From positions 7,501-71,500 of the forward strand of contig JAXRKP010001519.1 in NCBI GenBank assembly GCA_037039925.1: DNA of 64,000 nt, given 5' to 3'. A model generated the notes under the pieces. The model was not told the origin of the DNA and did no database searches. It was given only the letters and a program-made list of their open reading frames with translations. Each line of letters opens with the position of its first letter. Within the stretch, counting starts at the first letter, position 1. This DNA is from Doris montereyensis. Its lineage: Eukaryota > Mollusca > Gastropoda > Nudibranchia > Dorididae. Both the position numbers and the translations under genes were made by a program. Below, in pieces: positions 46,051-58,800 of the stretch.

Positions 46051-49000
46051 TTAAGGAACGGACATGTGGCATGTATTTGGTATTTCATTCACAATAGAAG
46101 TAAAGCAATTTTTGACCAGTTGAATTTTAGCTGAGTAAGACATCAACGTATCCAGCATCGAACATATAATGTGGTACACATGGGTTTCTCTTCGACTCAA
46201 TAAGATCTGTATAAAGAAAGAAAAGGCACTTATGTGAGATAATGTAGAGCACATAATACAAATTTTTTCACAGCCAAATCCATTTATTATCATCATAACT
46301 AATCTACCATAGGAAAAGAAGTGAGAGGCTGTTTGTTTCTCTGAAATAATCAACTGAGACATTTAAGAAAAAACTCAAACCCACCTGTTTTCCACACAGC
46401 TATAAAACCCACACGGATTCATATTTCTCATTGCTGTCATAAATGTAGTTCAGTGATGTCAACTGTCTTTTGTATTATCATCACATGCTTTGAAATATGT
46501 TTGTTATGGACGCGTAACATGTATATTGCATTGGTGTGTGTAAATTCTGTGCATAGGTCTTGATTTATAATGTTTATCCATGTTTGAGCGCTCTGAGCTT
46601 GATATATATCGGGGTGGGGTGCTATACACGAACTATCTATTATTATTATTATTAATTAAACCCCCCCATCTTAGAAGTGATCATAGGGTTCATAACTAAC
46701 ATTACACACAACTGGCTGAATGGGACATTAGATACTTTTAAAAATCAAGAACTTTCATAAATATTTGTATACAGTCACGTCTCGATAATCCAAACACCTC
46801 CGTTCCGACCAATTTGTTTGGATTACATCCAGATTATCAAATCATCGATCAAAGGGACACATTTTGAATCAGCGAAAGCCTTCAGAACTTACAGTTACAG
46901 TAATGAAGACCCAGAGCATTTTACAGGGGACAGAGCACAATGATGCTGTTCTTCACTGGCCAAAACTCTCTCTCTCTCTCTCTCTCTGTGACTTGTGCAT
47001 CAGATATCTTACTATTAATTATTACTATTCTTACAGTAATGAAGGCCTGGTGCATTTACGGGGGATAGAGCACAACGATGCTGTTCATCACTGGCCTGAA
47101 CTTACACTTCATTTACACCACGCCAGAGGAGAAGAAGAAGAGAGAGAAGAGAAAGAGACACAGATAGAAACAAGAAAAATAGCTAAATGGTATAGCTAAA
47201 GTGGCGATAGGAAAGTCGGGCGGGTGGTTTTGATGGACCTTTAAAGAGTTGGATCTGTCGTAGAATTGATAGAATAATGAGAAATTAATGTGACACGTGG
47301 AGGGGAATAATTGCCAACGCTATGCTGCAAGACATTTCATTGAATTGAAGCTCTCACATATGAAGGTTGAAAGCAAAAAGTGATAGGAATGTATTGGTAA
47401 AGGAAAATTGGGAGGGACGTATACCTCTTTTCTTTAACATAATGCAAACCTTTCATTGTGACCATAAACTGAACAATTGAATTACTGAAATGTTCGAAAA
47501 GAGGGTAAATTTAGTTTGCCCAAATAAGTTGATTGCTCAAGTCTTAATCTCAAATAAAGCTGTACATGTATCTCTACTCATCAATTCAAAAGTGTTTGCT
47601 TTTTTTCCCCAGTAAAATATTATAACTCGTGTTTCATCTGGATATCTTGTTTCTTTATTAACTCATTCACTACCGTTTCCAGATCCCGTCAATAGACTGT
47701 TGGCTGCCAAACCCAACATCTGTCAGTATTGATTTTCCTATTTTTTCCTACTAGTTCCCAATATCTTTCGGCATCTCTCACACTCACACATGTAGTTGCA
47801 TCATTTGTACGGAGACAGGACATAAAATTATTCTCAGGTAGTGACTTTTGCCAGAAATTAAGAGTAAACGGACACAGCTCTAGTAGTTAATAATTACTTT
47901 CAACCAAGGAATTAGCTCTTAATTAATCTAAAAGTGAATCTGATTCTCAATCATCAGATACTAATCTTTATGATGTTATCTCATCTAGAAAGAAGTCAAA
48001 CATTAGGTGTACACCTTAGTCTAAATCTACTACCGATACAGTTTAAGGAGATATGTCATTCACTAGAAAAAAAGGGTTTTATCCCCCCCCCCCCCCCCCC
48101 CAAAAAAAAATGAAACTACCTACATTATCTAAAAAAATAATTTTTCCTGGAAGAGAATGCATTTTTGCATTATGTATCTACCTCAAACAGCACAACTACA
48201 GTGGTTTTTCAAATTATGTATCAAAATACCTGGCAAATCTCAGTCGTCTGAACCAAAAATATCCAGCAGTGAATGAGTTTTAAGACTTAAATTCTCCTAT
48301 CTTCAAACAAGTGCTGTAATATTTGTTAGTGTGTACACTCCTTTACATTAAATTGTTCTTATTCAACACAGATTATTGTCTGAAGTGAACTTTACCTTCA
48401 TCAACATTTATGTTCAAATCATTTGTGATTATGCATTAAAATAATTTTTTTAATTTACATGTTACAATATAAAAGTTTACTAAATAATGTTGACCAATAT
48501 GTCAGTTGACACAAATAAAAAGAAAAAGCACATTATGCACTGCTAATGCTATCCATAAACATACCAAGTGACTGTTTTTGATGATATATTCCATTTCTTC
48601 TGAGGATACATCAGTGACAAGTTTATCCACCATAACCAAGACCCGTTGTTCCAGAGATGGTAGGTAAACCACAAAAAGCTGTTCAAGGATGGGGAGAGGT
48701 AGCCAATCTAGAGAGTGTATAAGAAAAAAAACCCACTTAAAGATGGATCTGATGTTCATACCTTCAAAACATGCCAACGCACTAGCTTTACATCATGGAC
48801 AACCTGGCAATGGCAGTGATCTCATTTCAAATATTCCCTTTCAACTTGAGTAAATAATGGCTGTCAAAACCTGCTTAAATTTTTGTAGAGGCACAAAAGT
48901 TAGAAAAGTGGATATACACATTTGTCTTCTCACATAATGAAAAGTAATCAAGCTAGATATTAGCGCTAATCTACCTATAACTTTATTTCTTTTTAAGGGA

Positions 49001-49204
49001 GAAAAAATTGATTGAAATTAAAAATAATGCTTGAAAGATCCCCCACCCCACATTTTCGAGGACATATGTATCGCTGTATAGACAAATCGTTTTTCTTGTG
49101 CATGCTAAACTTTCATTACGCTCTAAGCTATGGGACATTTTTGCGAGCATTTCAAACGACCCCAACCTCAACACCTGCTTACTCCAATCTGCAAGCCTAG
49201 CCAT
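46051..49204 (-). CDS. Tentative small three-exon gene, unrecognised
   Basis: Three minus-strand exons join in phase: 49204-49183, 48707-48565 and 46206-46051, giving about 106 residues from MARLADW to a TAA at 46053-46051. Donors are GTAAGC after 49183 and GTATGT after 48565; acceptors are ACTCTCTAG before 48707 and TCTTTATACAG before 46206. Exon 2 encodes WLPLPILEQLFVVYLPSLEQ, which has the look of an F-box helix, then VMVDKLVTDVSSEEMEYI; exon 3 encodes SMLDTLMSYSAKIQLVKNC. An upstream in-frame ATG at 49240 would add 12 residues. I do not recognise the family, and a spliced non-coding transcript or the tail of a larger gene is possible. The second intron hosts two transposons. Confidence 0.42.
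46772..47190. mobile_element. Tigger-like element, 5' end with internal duplication
   Basis: After TA at 46770-46771 it begins cagtcacgtctcgataatcc and continues nearly identically to the element starting at 63835. A block of about 65 bases (atgaag…gcattttac…gcacaa(t/c)gatgctgttc) occurs twice, at about 46902-46967 and 47038-47103, separated by a CT run. The opposite terminal repeat was not found. Confidence 0.65.
47662..48279. mobile_element. TTAA-flanked MITE, piggyBac-like, ~618 bp
   Basis: The ends ctcattcactaccg (from 47662) and cagcagtgaatgag (before 48278) are imperfect inverted repeats, flanked by TTAA at 47658-47661 and 48280-48283. TTAA targets and a CTC..TTCACTxCC-like end recall piggyBac-type elements, but the ends are short, so the class is uncertain. 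It contains a C run of about 16 followed by an A run near 48084-48109 and no transposase. Confidence 0.55.
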
Positions 49205-49284
49205 CAATATGGCTAGCGAGCACCACTGTCTTCGAAGCAATTTAAAATGATTAAATTAATACAAGAATGAACATAAATTCTAAA

Positions 49285-49440
49285 TCCAGATCTAGATCTT
49301 AAGTCTAGATCTAGATCTAGTCTAACATTTTATTATAGATCTAGATTCTAGATCTACATCTAGTTGTACAAACAACCATCAGTGCTTTAGTTAACTCAAC
49401 ATGAATCAGTACGAAACATTTATATTATAGATCTAGATAT
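49285..49440. repeat. Cluster of AGATCTAG palindromic words
   Basis: Overlapping tctagatc and agatctag units recur at about 49287-49362 and again near 49428-49438. The same words recur at 30015-30060, 51290-51302, 51668-51692, 57952-57976 and 59970-60050, far above chance for an 8-base word. Confidence 0.6.
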
Positions 49441-49882
49441 ATTTGGACAGGTTTGTGATGTTGGGAGATACCACTCAGTCTCAGTATCTTTTAAAAATTT
49501 GGGATAAGAAAGAGCCAAAATATGTATTGTTTCCTTTTGAAAGTAAACATGGCAGTTATTAAAAGGTGTTCAAAAAAAAAGAAGAAACAATTGAAAGACC
49601 TGTTGATTGTTAACTCATTGTTGTCGGTAACCGATATACATAATAATTGCATTTGACAGACCCATGTAAAAATTGCCAAATGGAATAGTCTAGTGGAAGT
49701 ACGGCATGCGACGAAAACGGATTCATGTAATAACAGCAGCACTGGCAGTTACAATATATATTTATAGATTCAACTCACGTAGAGGGGAGGGATGGAAAAA
49801 AATAGATAATATGAGACAATGGTGTGATGTTGGATGTGATGTAAATTCCTTGCTCTGTCCCTGTTTTAAGTCGGAAGTCGAG

Positions 49883-50275
<393 letters not shown>

Positions 50276-50394
50276 ATGTACCGATGTTTGAGTGTATGCC
50301 TACTGTATTGGAAAATGCTACTGAAGTACAACGCAGTAGTGGTAGTAGTAGATGTAGTTGTACTGGCAATAGAAGGAGTAATAATAGGGTGGGT

Positions 50395-50530
50395 TGTTGG
50401 CGGAGTTGCTGATAGGTCCTACTTCTTTTCCTTTCTTTTTCCACTTATTTTATATCTTTTTCTGTTTCATCTGAAATCACCATGAGATCACTGCATATTA
50501 TGGTGGACAGGGAAACTTTAATGCAACAAA
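50395..50530 (+). repeat. Dispersed R130 repeat copy
   Basis: Contains taggtcctacttcttttcc, tttcatctgaaatcaccatg and ctgcatattatggtggacag, matching the R130 blocks; it directly follows the GA microsatellite and a short GTAGTA-rich stretch. Confidence 0.6.
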
Positions 50531-51344
50531 GCTATTATTATATAATGCAGTAGGCAGACCTGACAGCACCACACACCCATCTTGGTTCCATTAACCCAGA
50601 ATTACGTAGAGCGAGAGAGGAGGGCGAATTGCATATGAGGATGAAACATATCAACACACAGATTGATGCTTTTGTGTGTGTATGTTTGGTCAAGTCGCTT
50701 GCATCACTTCTAGCGGAGCAGTTAGAACCAAAAAACACCTTGATTGTGCACATTTTGGTAAAAGCATGATACTCGCAGAGGTGAAAGAGCTTTGAAAGAC
50801 GAACAAAATTTGATATAGATAGGCCCACGCTGACAAATGAATATTAAGAGAGTTAGAACCATCTGAAAATGTTGATAAACATTTTATGACATATTTGAAA
50901 TACGGAACACTGCATTGTCATCTGTCACTACTATTTCAACCCTCTTTATTTTGTCATGTCACAAATGCACACACACTTACGCTTATAGTATACACCCATT
51001 CACACACAGACAAAACAAACACAGACACCCGTGTCGAGATCACGGAAAACCGGAAATGATGACGCAGACCCTCCTCTCACCCCCACCCCGTCCCCGAAAG
51101 AACTTTTGACTGAACATAAAATTGTAAGGATTTGTCATCTGTGAAATCTGATTGCATATTAGAATTCAGCAACCTAAATATATCCTAGTCTACGCGTGGA
51201 AATACAAAATTAAGCATTAGGTTGGGAGAAAAACAATTGTTTGTTAGAATTAGTCATATAATCGGATGCGTATTCCTGTGTGTTGAACGTCTAGATCTAG
51301 ATTTACATCCATTTGCCTCCCCCAACGGCAAGCGCAGTGCCAGT
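50531..51344. other. Intergenic DNA, no gene recognised
   Basis: Contains an ACAC-rich stretch near 50960-51030. No supported exon. Confidence 0.4.
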
Positions 51345-52560
51345 GGGCCGTAAACATAGACCGTGCGCAACTTGCGCCACTATCGGCGAGCACAAAAGCG
51401 TGCGTAGTGGTAAACATAAACCATGTATAAGTCCTGCGCATGCGCAATACGGTCTAAACAGTCGGCGCAACGGCGCCGCAACTTGCGCCCATGAAAAACT
51501 GCACAAACACCAGTTACGCACGTATTTTGTCAATGGGGAAATAATAGAAAACAAGAAAATTTTAGTTCTGAATCGAAAATAAAAGAATTTCAACATGAAT
51601 GCTGGTTTTTCTTTCTTTTTTTCTTCCTCTCATGAGTCCTCCTTTTTTTGTTTGTAGGAGTAAAAGCTAGGTCTAGATTAGACTAGATCTAGTTTTTGTT
51701 AAGTTTTTTTTCTTTCAAAATATGCAGATCGATTGCCGTTTAGGGAGGCTCACTATAAAAGCTATTATTCGTCTTGAAAGTAGATCTAGCCATGAATATC
51801 ATGAGACCCAAATACATGTAGATGAAACGATTAAGTAAATTGAAAATTTAAGGTCTTTTTTTTTAAAAAACTTAAACAGGCGAAAGAGACAGAGAAGACT
51901 AGATCTAAACATGTTAGGAAAGGTGGAGAAGAAAAAGACGGAGATATGCGACAATGGCGTGGCAGAAAAAAAAGGTGACAAAGACAGGAAAGATAAAGAA
52001 AGCAAACAAAGATAAAAAGAATGAAGAATCACGTTAGGTGATGAAAAGGCAAAACAATCAGAAAGACGACAAAGACGGAGAAGATGTAAAGAATTACAAA
52101 AGAAACAAAGACAGAGAACTGAAAAGAATTGAAGAAAGACAGAGAAAACAAAAAAATGGAAGAAGTACGAAGAAGAAAAAAAAAAAGAAGATTAACGGCA
52201 AAAGACAGAGAAGATGAACAAATTTAACAAAGATGGAGAAGACTAAAAATTGAAGAAAGACGGTAAAGACAGAGAGGATGAAAAAGCTGAAGACAGACGA
52301 GGAAAAGTGCGGACAAGGCAAAAAAGTTGTAGAAAAGGTACAAAGACAGAAAAGACAAAACAATTGAAGAAAGACGGCAAACATGGAGAAGACGAAAAAT
52401 TTTGAATAAAAACAATAGAGACTAGAAGACGAAAAATTGAAAGAAAATGGAAAAGCAGAAGAACATAGACAAAAGAATTTAAGAGAGACGGAGAAGACGA
52501 TGAAAATTGAATAAAGGCTGAGAAGGAAAAATTGGAAGAATGATAGTATAGATGGAGAAG
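51345..52560. repeat. Direct duplication block, left copy
   Basis: Aligns to 57640-58800 at an offset of 6274-6284 bases across the GC-rich start (acatagaccgtgcgcaact), the cacaaacaccagttacg region, the gtctagattagactagatct segment, cactataaaagctattattc and the beginning of the purine-rich tandem DNA. The right copy lacks about 23 bases of the GC-rich start. Confidence 0.85.
51434..51445. promoter_or_regulatory. Perfect NRF-1-type palindrome TGCGCATGCGCA
   Basis: The 12-base word matches the consensus for the NRF-1 transcription factor in both directions and lies in a short GC-rich stretch (51310-51490) unlike its surroundings. In the duplicate at about 57703 one half is altered (gtgcatgcgcaat). 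Such sites often mark CpG promoters, but no exon could be placed beside it. Confidence 0.5.
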
Positions 52561-55500
52561 ACGAAAAAATTGAAGAAAGACGGAGAAGAGGAAAAATTGA
52601 AGAAAGAGAGCGGAGAAGCAAAATTAAGAAAGAAGAAAGACGGAGAAGACAAAATTTAACAAAAATAGAAGTTGAAAAATTGAAAAAAGACGGGAAGGTG
52701 AAAACATTGAACAAAACGGAAAGGATGAAAAAATTGAAGAAAGACAGAGAAGACGAAAAAATTGATGAAAATGGATACAAATGAAATAATTGCAGAAAGA
52801 TGGAGAAGACGAAAAAATTGAAGAAGACAGAAAAGATGAAAAAATTGATGAAAGACGGTAAAGAAGGAGAAGACAAAAAATTAAAGACAGGGAAGAAGAC
52901 GGAAAATTGAAGAACATCGACAGAGACGGAGAAGGTGAAAACATTGAAGAAAGAAAAAAAACCAATGAAGATGAAAAAATTGAAGACAGATGAAGAAGGC
53001 GAAAAAATTGAAGGACAGAGGAGACGAAAAAAACTAAAGAAAATCGACAAGGTGGAGAAGACAAAAAAATTAGAAAAATGGATATGAAAAATGGAAGAAG
53101 ACTAGAAAAGATTAAAGATGATAGGAGAGACGGAGAAGACGAAAACATTGGAGAAAAGACAGTAAAAATGTGATTGGAAAAAATTTAAAAAGCGAAAAAA
53201 TTTAAGAAAGACAGAGGAAACAAGAAAAAGAAAAACAACACTGATGGAGAAGACAAAAAAAATTTAAGAAAGATGGAGAAGACTAAAAAATTTAAGAAAT
53301 GAAAGAGACGGAGAAGAAAAAATATTGAAGAAAGACGGTAAAGCCGAAGAAGATGAAAAAATTAAAGAGACAGAAAAGATGAAAAATGGAAGACAGACGG
53401 AGAAGACGAAAAATTTAAGAAAGACAAACCAAAAAACTAAAAATGTAGAAAGATGGATAAAGACAAAAAATTTGAAGAGAGACGGTAAAGAAGGTGAAGA
53501 CAAAAAAATTGAAGACAGATGGAAAATGAGATTAAAAAATTGAAGAAGACAGCAAAGACGAAAAAAAAATGATGAAAGACAGTAAAAAGGACAAGACAAA
53601 AGAAATTGAAGACAGGTGGAAAGATTGAAGAAAAATTGACAGAGGTGGAGAAAATCTAAAAACATTGAAGAAAGGTGGAAAAGACACAAGAAGAGATGAA
53701 GAAAAATTGAAAGAGACAGAGAAGACTAAAAATGCAAGACAGTGGGAGAAGGTGACAAAATTGAAGAAAGAAGGAAAAGACGTGGAAAAGAGATCTAGAG
53801 CAAAAACTAAAAAAAATGTAGAAAGATGGAGAAGACGAAAAATTGAAGAAAACATGATAGGAGAAGGTGGAAAAAATTGAAGATCAGAAAGAAGAAAAAG
53901 ATTGAAAAGACAGCAAAGACCAAAAAATTGATGAAAGACGGTAAAGAAGGAAGACAAAATAATTGAAGACAGATGGAAAAGATTGAAGAAAAACAACACA
54001 GAAGGAGAAGACAAAAAAAATGAAGAAAAACAACAGAGAAGGAGAAGACAAAAATTGAAAACAACAGAGAAGAACGAAAAAATTGAAAAACAGACTGAAG
54101 ATGATAAAAGTGAAGAGAGATGAAGAAGGTGAATAAATGAAGAAGGACAGAGGAGACAAAAAAACTAAAGAAAATCAACAGTGACGGAGAAGTGGAAAAA
54201 AAATGTAGAAAGATGGAGAAGACGACAAAATTGAAGAATAACCACAGAGACGGAGAAGACGAAAATATTGAAGAAAGACGGTAAATCCAAGAAGATGAAA
54301 AAAAATTAAAGAGACAGAGAAGACGAAAATGGAAGACAGACGGAGAAGACGAAAAAATTTAAGAAAGACAGCAAAAACTAAAAAATGGAGAAAGATGGAG
54401 AAGTCTAAAAATTGAAAAGAGACGGTAAAGAAGGAGAAGATGAAAAAATTGAAGAGAGACGGTAAAGAAGGAGAAGACAAAAAGATTGAAGACAGATGGG
54501 GAAGATGAAAAAAATTGAAGAAGACAGCAAAGACAAAAAATTGATGAAAGACAGTAAAGAAGGACAAGACGAAAAATTGAAAACAGATGGAAAAATTGAA
54601 GAAAAAAGACAGAGGTGAAGAAGACAAGACATTGAAGAAAGACTAGATGTAGATCGAAGAAGATGAAAAAATTGAAGAGAGACAGAGAAGACTAAAAATG
54701 GAAGACAGACGGAGAAGATGACAAAATTTCAGAAAGAAGGAAAAGATGGAAAATTTCAGAAAGACAGCAAAAACAAAAAAATATATAGAAAGATGGAGAA
54801 GACAAAAAAATTGATGAGAGACGTAAAGAAGGAGAAGAAAAAGAAATTGAAGACAGATGGAGTAGATGAAAAAATTGATGAAAGACGGTAAAGAAGGAGA
54901 AGACAAAAAAATTGAAGACAAGATGGAAAAATTGAAGAAAACGACAGAGGTGGAGAAGACTAAAAACATTGAAGAAAGACTAGATCTAAAGCCCAAGAAG
55001 ATGAAAAAATTGAAGAGAGACAGAGAAGACAAAAAAATGGAAGACAGACGGAGAAGATGACAAAATTTCAGAAAGAAGGAAAAGACGAAAAAATTTAAGA
55101 AAGACAGCAAAAACTAAAAAATGGAGAAAGATGGAGAAGACAAAAAATTGACGAGAGATGGTTAAGAAGGAGAAGACAAAAAAATTGAAGACAGATGGAG
55201 AAGATGAAAATGAAGAAGACAGCAAAGACAGAAAATTAATGAAAGACAGTAAAGAAGGAGAAGACAAAAAAATTGAAGACAAGATGGAAAAATTGAAGAA
55301 AAACGACAAAGGTGGAGAAGACGAAACATTGAAGAAAGACGGAAAAGCCCAAGAAGATGAATTAAATTGACGAAAAGACAGAGAAGACAAAAATGGAAGA
55401 CAGACGGAGAAGATGACAAAATTTCAGAAAGAAAGAAAAGACGAAAAAATTTCAGAAAGACATCAAAAACAAAAAATATGTAGAAAGATGGAGAAGACAA

Positions 55501-57640
55501 AAAATTGATAGGAGACGGTGGAAGAAGGAGAAGACAAAAAAATTGAAGGCAGACGGAGAAGACTAAAAAAAAATTGAAGAAGACAGCAAAGACCAAAAAA
55601 TTGATGAAAGACGGTAAAGGAGAAGACGAAAAAGTGAAGAAAACAGCAAAGACGAAAAAATTTAAGAAAGCAGCAAAAACTAGAAAAATGTAGAAAGATG
55701 GAGACGACAAAAAATTGACGAGACATGGTAAAGAAGGAGAAGACAAAAAGATTGAAGACAGATGGAGAAGATGAAAATGAAGAAGACAGCAAAGACAGAA
55801 AATTGATGAAAGACAGTAAAGAAGGAGAAGACTAAAAAATTGAAGAGACGGAAATATTGAAGAAAAACGACAGAGGTGGAGAAGACGAAAACATTGAAGT
55901 AAGACGGAAAGCCAAGAAGATGAAAAATGGAAGACAGACAGAGAAGATGACAAAATTTCAGAAAGAAGGAAAAGATGAAAAAATTTCAGAAAGACAGCAA
56001 AAACAAAAAATATGTAGAAAGATGGAGAAGACAAAAAAATTGACGAGAGAAGGTAAAGAAGGAGAAGATGAAAAAATTGAAGACAGACGGAGAAGATGAA
56101 AAAATTGAAGAAGACAGCAAAGACCAAAAAATTGATGAAAGATGGTAAAGAAGGAGAAGACGAAAAATTGAAGAGACGGAAAAATTGAAGAAAAACGACA
56201 GAGGTGGAGAAGACGAAAACATTGAAGAAAGATGTTAAAGCCGACGAAGATGAAAAAATTCAAGAAAGACAGAGAAGACGAAAATGGAAGACAGACGGAG
56301 AAGACGAAGCGATTGAAGAAAGATAGTAAAGCCGATGAAGATGAAAAAAAGTGAAGAGAGATGAAGAGGCGAATAAATGAAGAAGGACAAGGGACATGAA
56401 AAAACTAAAGAAAATCGACAGTGATGGAGAATACAAAAAAAATTGAAGAAAGATGGAGAAGACGGAAAAATTGAAGAATAACTAAACAGAGACGGAGAAG
56501 ACGAAAATATTGAAGAATGACAGTAAAGCCGAAGACGAAAAATGGAAGACAGACGGAGAAGACTAAAAATTGAAGAAAACCACAGAGACAGAGAAGACGA
56601 AAATATTGAAGAAAGACGGTAAGGCCGAAGAAGATGAAAACATTAAAGAGAGGCAGAGAAGACAAAAATAGAGGACAGACGGAGAAGACGAAAAAACTTA
56701 AGAAAGACAGCAAAAAAAAAAAATGTAGAAAGATGGAGAGAACTAAAAATGTACGAGAGACAGTAAAGAAGGAGAAGACACAAAAATTGAAGACAGACGG
56801 AGCAGACGAAAAAAATGAAGAAGACAGCAAAGACCAAAAAATTGATGAAAGACGGTAAAGAAGGAGAAGACGAAAAATTGAAGACAGACGGAAAATTGAA
56901 GAAAAACGACAGAGGTAGAGAAGACGAAAACATTGAAGAAAGACGGTAAAGCTCAAGAAGATGAAAAAAAATTTGAAGAGAGACAGAGAAGACAAAAATG
57001 GAAGACAGACAGAGAAGATGACAAAATTGAAGGAAGAAGGAAAAGACGAAAAAAAATTTAAGAAAGACAGCAAAAACTAAAAAAATGTAGAAAGATGGAC
57101 AGAACAAAAAAATTGACGAGAGACGGTAAAGAAGGAGAAGACACAAATATTGAAGGCAAACGGATAAAACAAAAAAAATTGAAGAAGACAGCAAAGACCA
57201 AAAAATTGATGAAAGGCTGTAAGGAGAAGGAGAACAGACGGAAAAATTGAAGAAAAACAACAGAGGTGAAGAAGACGAAACATTGAAGAAAGACGGTAAA
57301 GCTGAAGAAGATGAAAAAATTGAAGAGAGACAGAGAAGACAAAAAATGTAAGACAGACGGAGAAGGTGACAAAATCGAAGGAAGAAGGAAAAGACGAATA
57401 AATTTAAGAAAGACAGCAAAAACTCTAAAAATGTAGAAAGATGGAGAAGACAAAAAGTTGATGAGAGACGGTAAAGAAGGAGAAGACAAAAAAATTAAAG
57501 ACAGATGGAGAAGACGAAAAAACTGAAGAAGACAGCAAAGACGAAAAAATTGATGAAAGACGGTAAAGAAGGAGAAGGGGAAAAAATTGAAGACATGGAA
57601 AAATTGAAGAAAAACGACAGAGGTGGAGAAGACGAAAACA
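52040..57640. repeat. Purine-rich minisatellite with ~350-bp higher-order period
   Basis: About 5.6 kb of imperfect ~30-35-bp units of the type gaagacgaaaaaattgaag then aaagacggtaaagaaggag. The distinctive word acgacagaggtggagaagac or close variants recurs at about 54608, 54941, 55303, 55867, 56196, 56906, 57257 and 57613, that is at intervals near 334, 362, 563, 330, 710 (two units), 351 and 356. The plus strand is about three quarters purine throughout. Long minus-strand frames rich in S, F and L exist only because the pyrimidine strand rarely makes stop codons. Confidence 0.9.
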
Positions 57641-58800
57641 TAGACCGTGCGCAACTACAGAAGCGTGCGTAGAGTGATAAACATAAACCAAGCTTAAGTA
57701 ACGTGCATGCGCAATGCGGTCTAAAAAGTCAGCGCAACTTGAGCCCGTGGAAAAGCTGCACTAACACCAGTTACGAACGAATTTTGTCAATGGGGAAATA
57801 ATAGAAAACAAGAAAATTTGAGCTCTGAATCGAAAATAAAAAGAATTTCAACATGACTGCTGGTGTTTCTTTGTTTTTCTTCCTCTCATGGGTATTTTCT
57901 TTATTTTTTCTCCTCTCATGAATCCTTTTCTTTGTTGTACAAGTAAAAGCTAGGTCTAGATTAGACTAGATCTAGTTTTTGTTAAGTTTTTTTTCTTTAA
58001 CAATATGCAGATCGATCACCGGTTAGGGAGGCCCACTATAAAAACTATTATTCAAATTGAAATTAAATCTAGCCATGGATATCATGAAACCCAAATACAT
58101 GTAGATGAAAAAATTGAAGTAAATTGAAAATTTAAGGTCTTTCTTTATAAAAAACTTAAAACAGGCGAAAGAGATAGAGAAGACTAGATCTAAACATGTT
58201 AGGAAAGGTGGAGAAGACGAAAAAGAAGGAGAAATGGCGTGGCAGAAAAAAAAGGCAACAAAGACATGAAAGTTAAAGAAAGAAAACAAAGATAAAAAGA
58301 ATGAAGAATCACGTTAGGTGAGGAAATTGCAAAACAATCAGAAAGACGACAAAGACGGAGAAGATGTAAAGAATTACAAAAGACAGCAAAGACCGAGAAC
58401 TGAAAAGAATTGAAGAAAGACGGAGAAGACAGAAAAATGTAAGAAGTACAAAGAAGACCAAAAAAACCCAGAAGATAAACAGCAAAGACAGAGAAGATGA
58501 ACAAATTTAACAAAGATGGAGAAGACAAAAAAATTGAAGAAAGACAGTAAAGACAGAGAGGATACAAAAATCGAGGACAGACAGCTAAGGCGGAGAAGTT
58601 AAAAAAGTTGAAGAAAAGCGACAGAGACAGAGAAGACAAAAAAATTGAAGAAAGACGGCAAATATGGAGGAGTCGAAAATCTTGAATAAAAACGACAGAG
58701 ATGGAGAAGACGAAAAATTGAAGAAAGATGGTAATGCCAAAGAACATGTAAAAATTGAAGAGAGCCAGAGAAGAGGAAAGAATTTAAGACAGACGGAGAA
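57640..58800. repeat. Direct duplication block, right copy
   Basis: Counterpart of 51345-52560. It begins abruptly after ggtggagaagacgaaaacat, where minisatellite sequence runs into acatagaccgtgcgcaact, so the junction of the duplication lies within the shared word aaacata at about 57647. Confidence 0.85.

Noticed and set aside
48053..48283. 76-residue plus-strand frame with a proline run
   Set aside because: It lies inside a TTAA-bounded MITE and runs through C and A homopolymers.
51303..51596. Minus-strand 97-residue frame with alanine and cysteine-rich centre
   Set aside because: It follows the short GC-rich island and is not preserved in the 57.6-kb duplicate, which has deletions that change the frame.
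52094..57691. Many minus-strand frames of 60-320 residues rich in S, F and L
   Set aside because: They are produced by a purine-rich minisatellite whose complement almost lacks stop codons. Frames overlap in all phases and follow the repeat, so no gene is implied.
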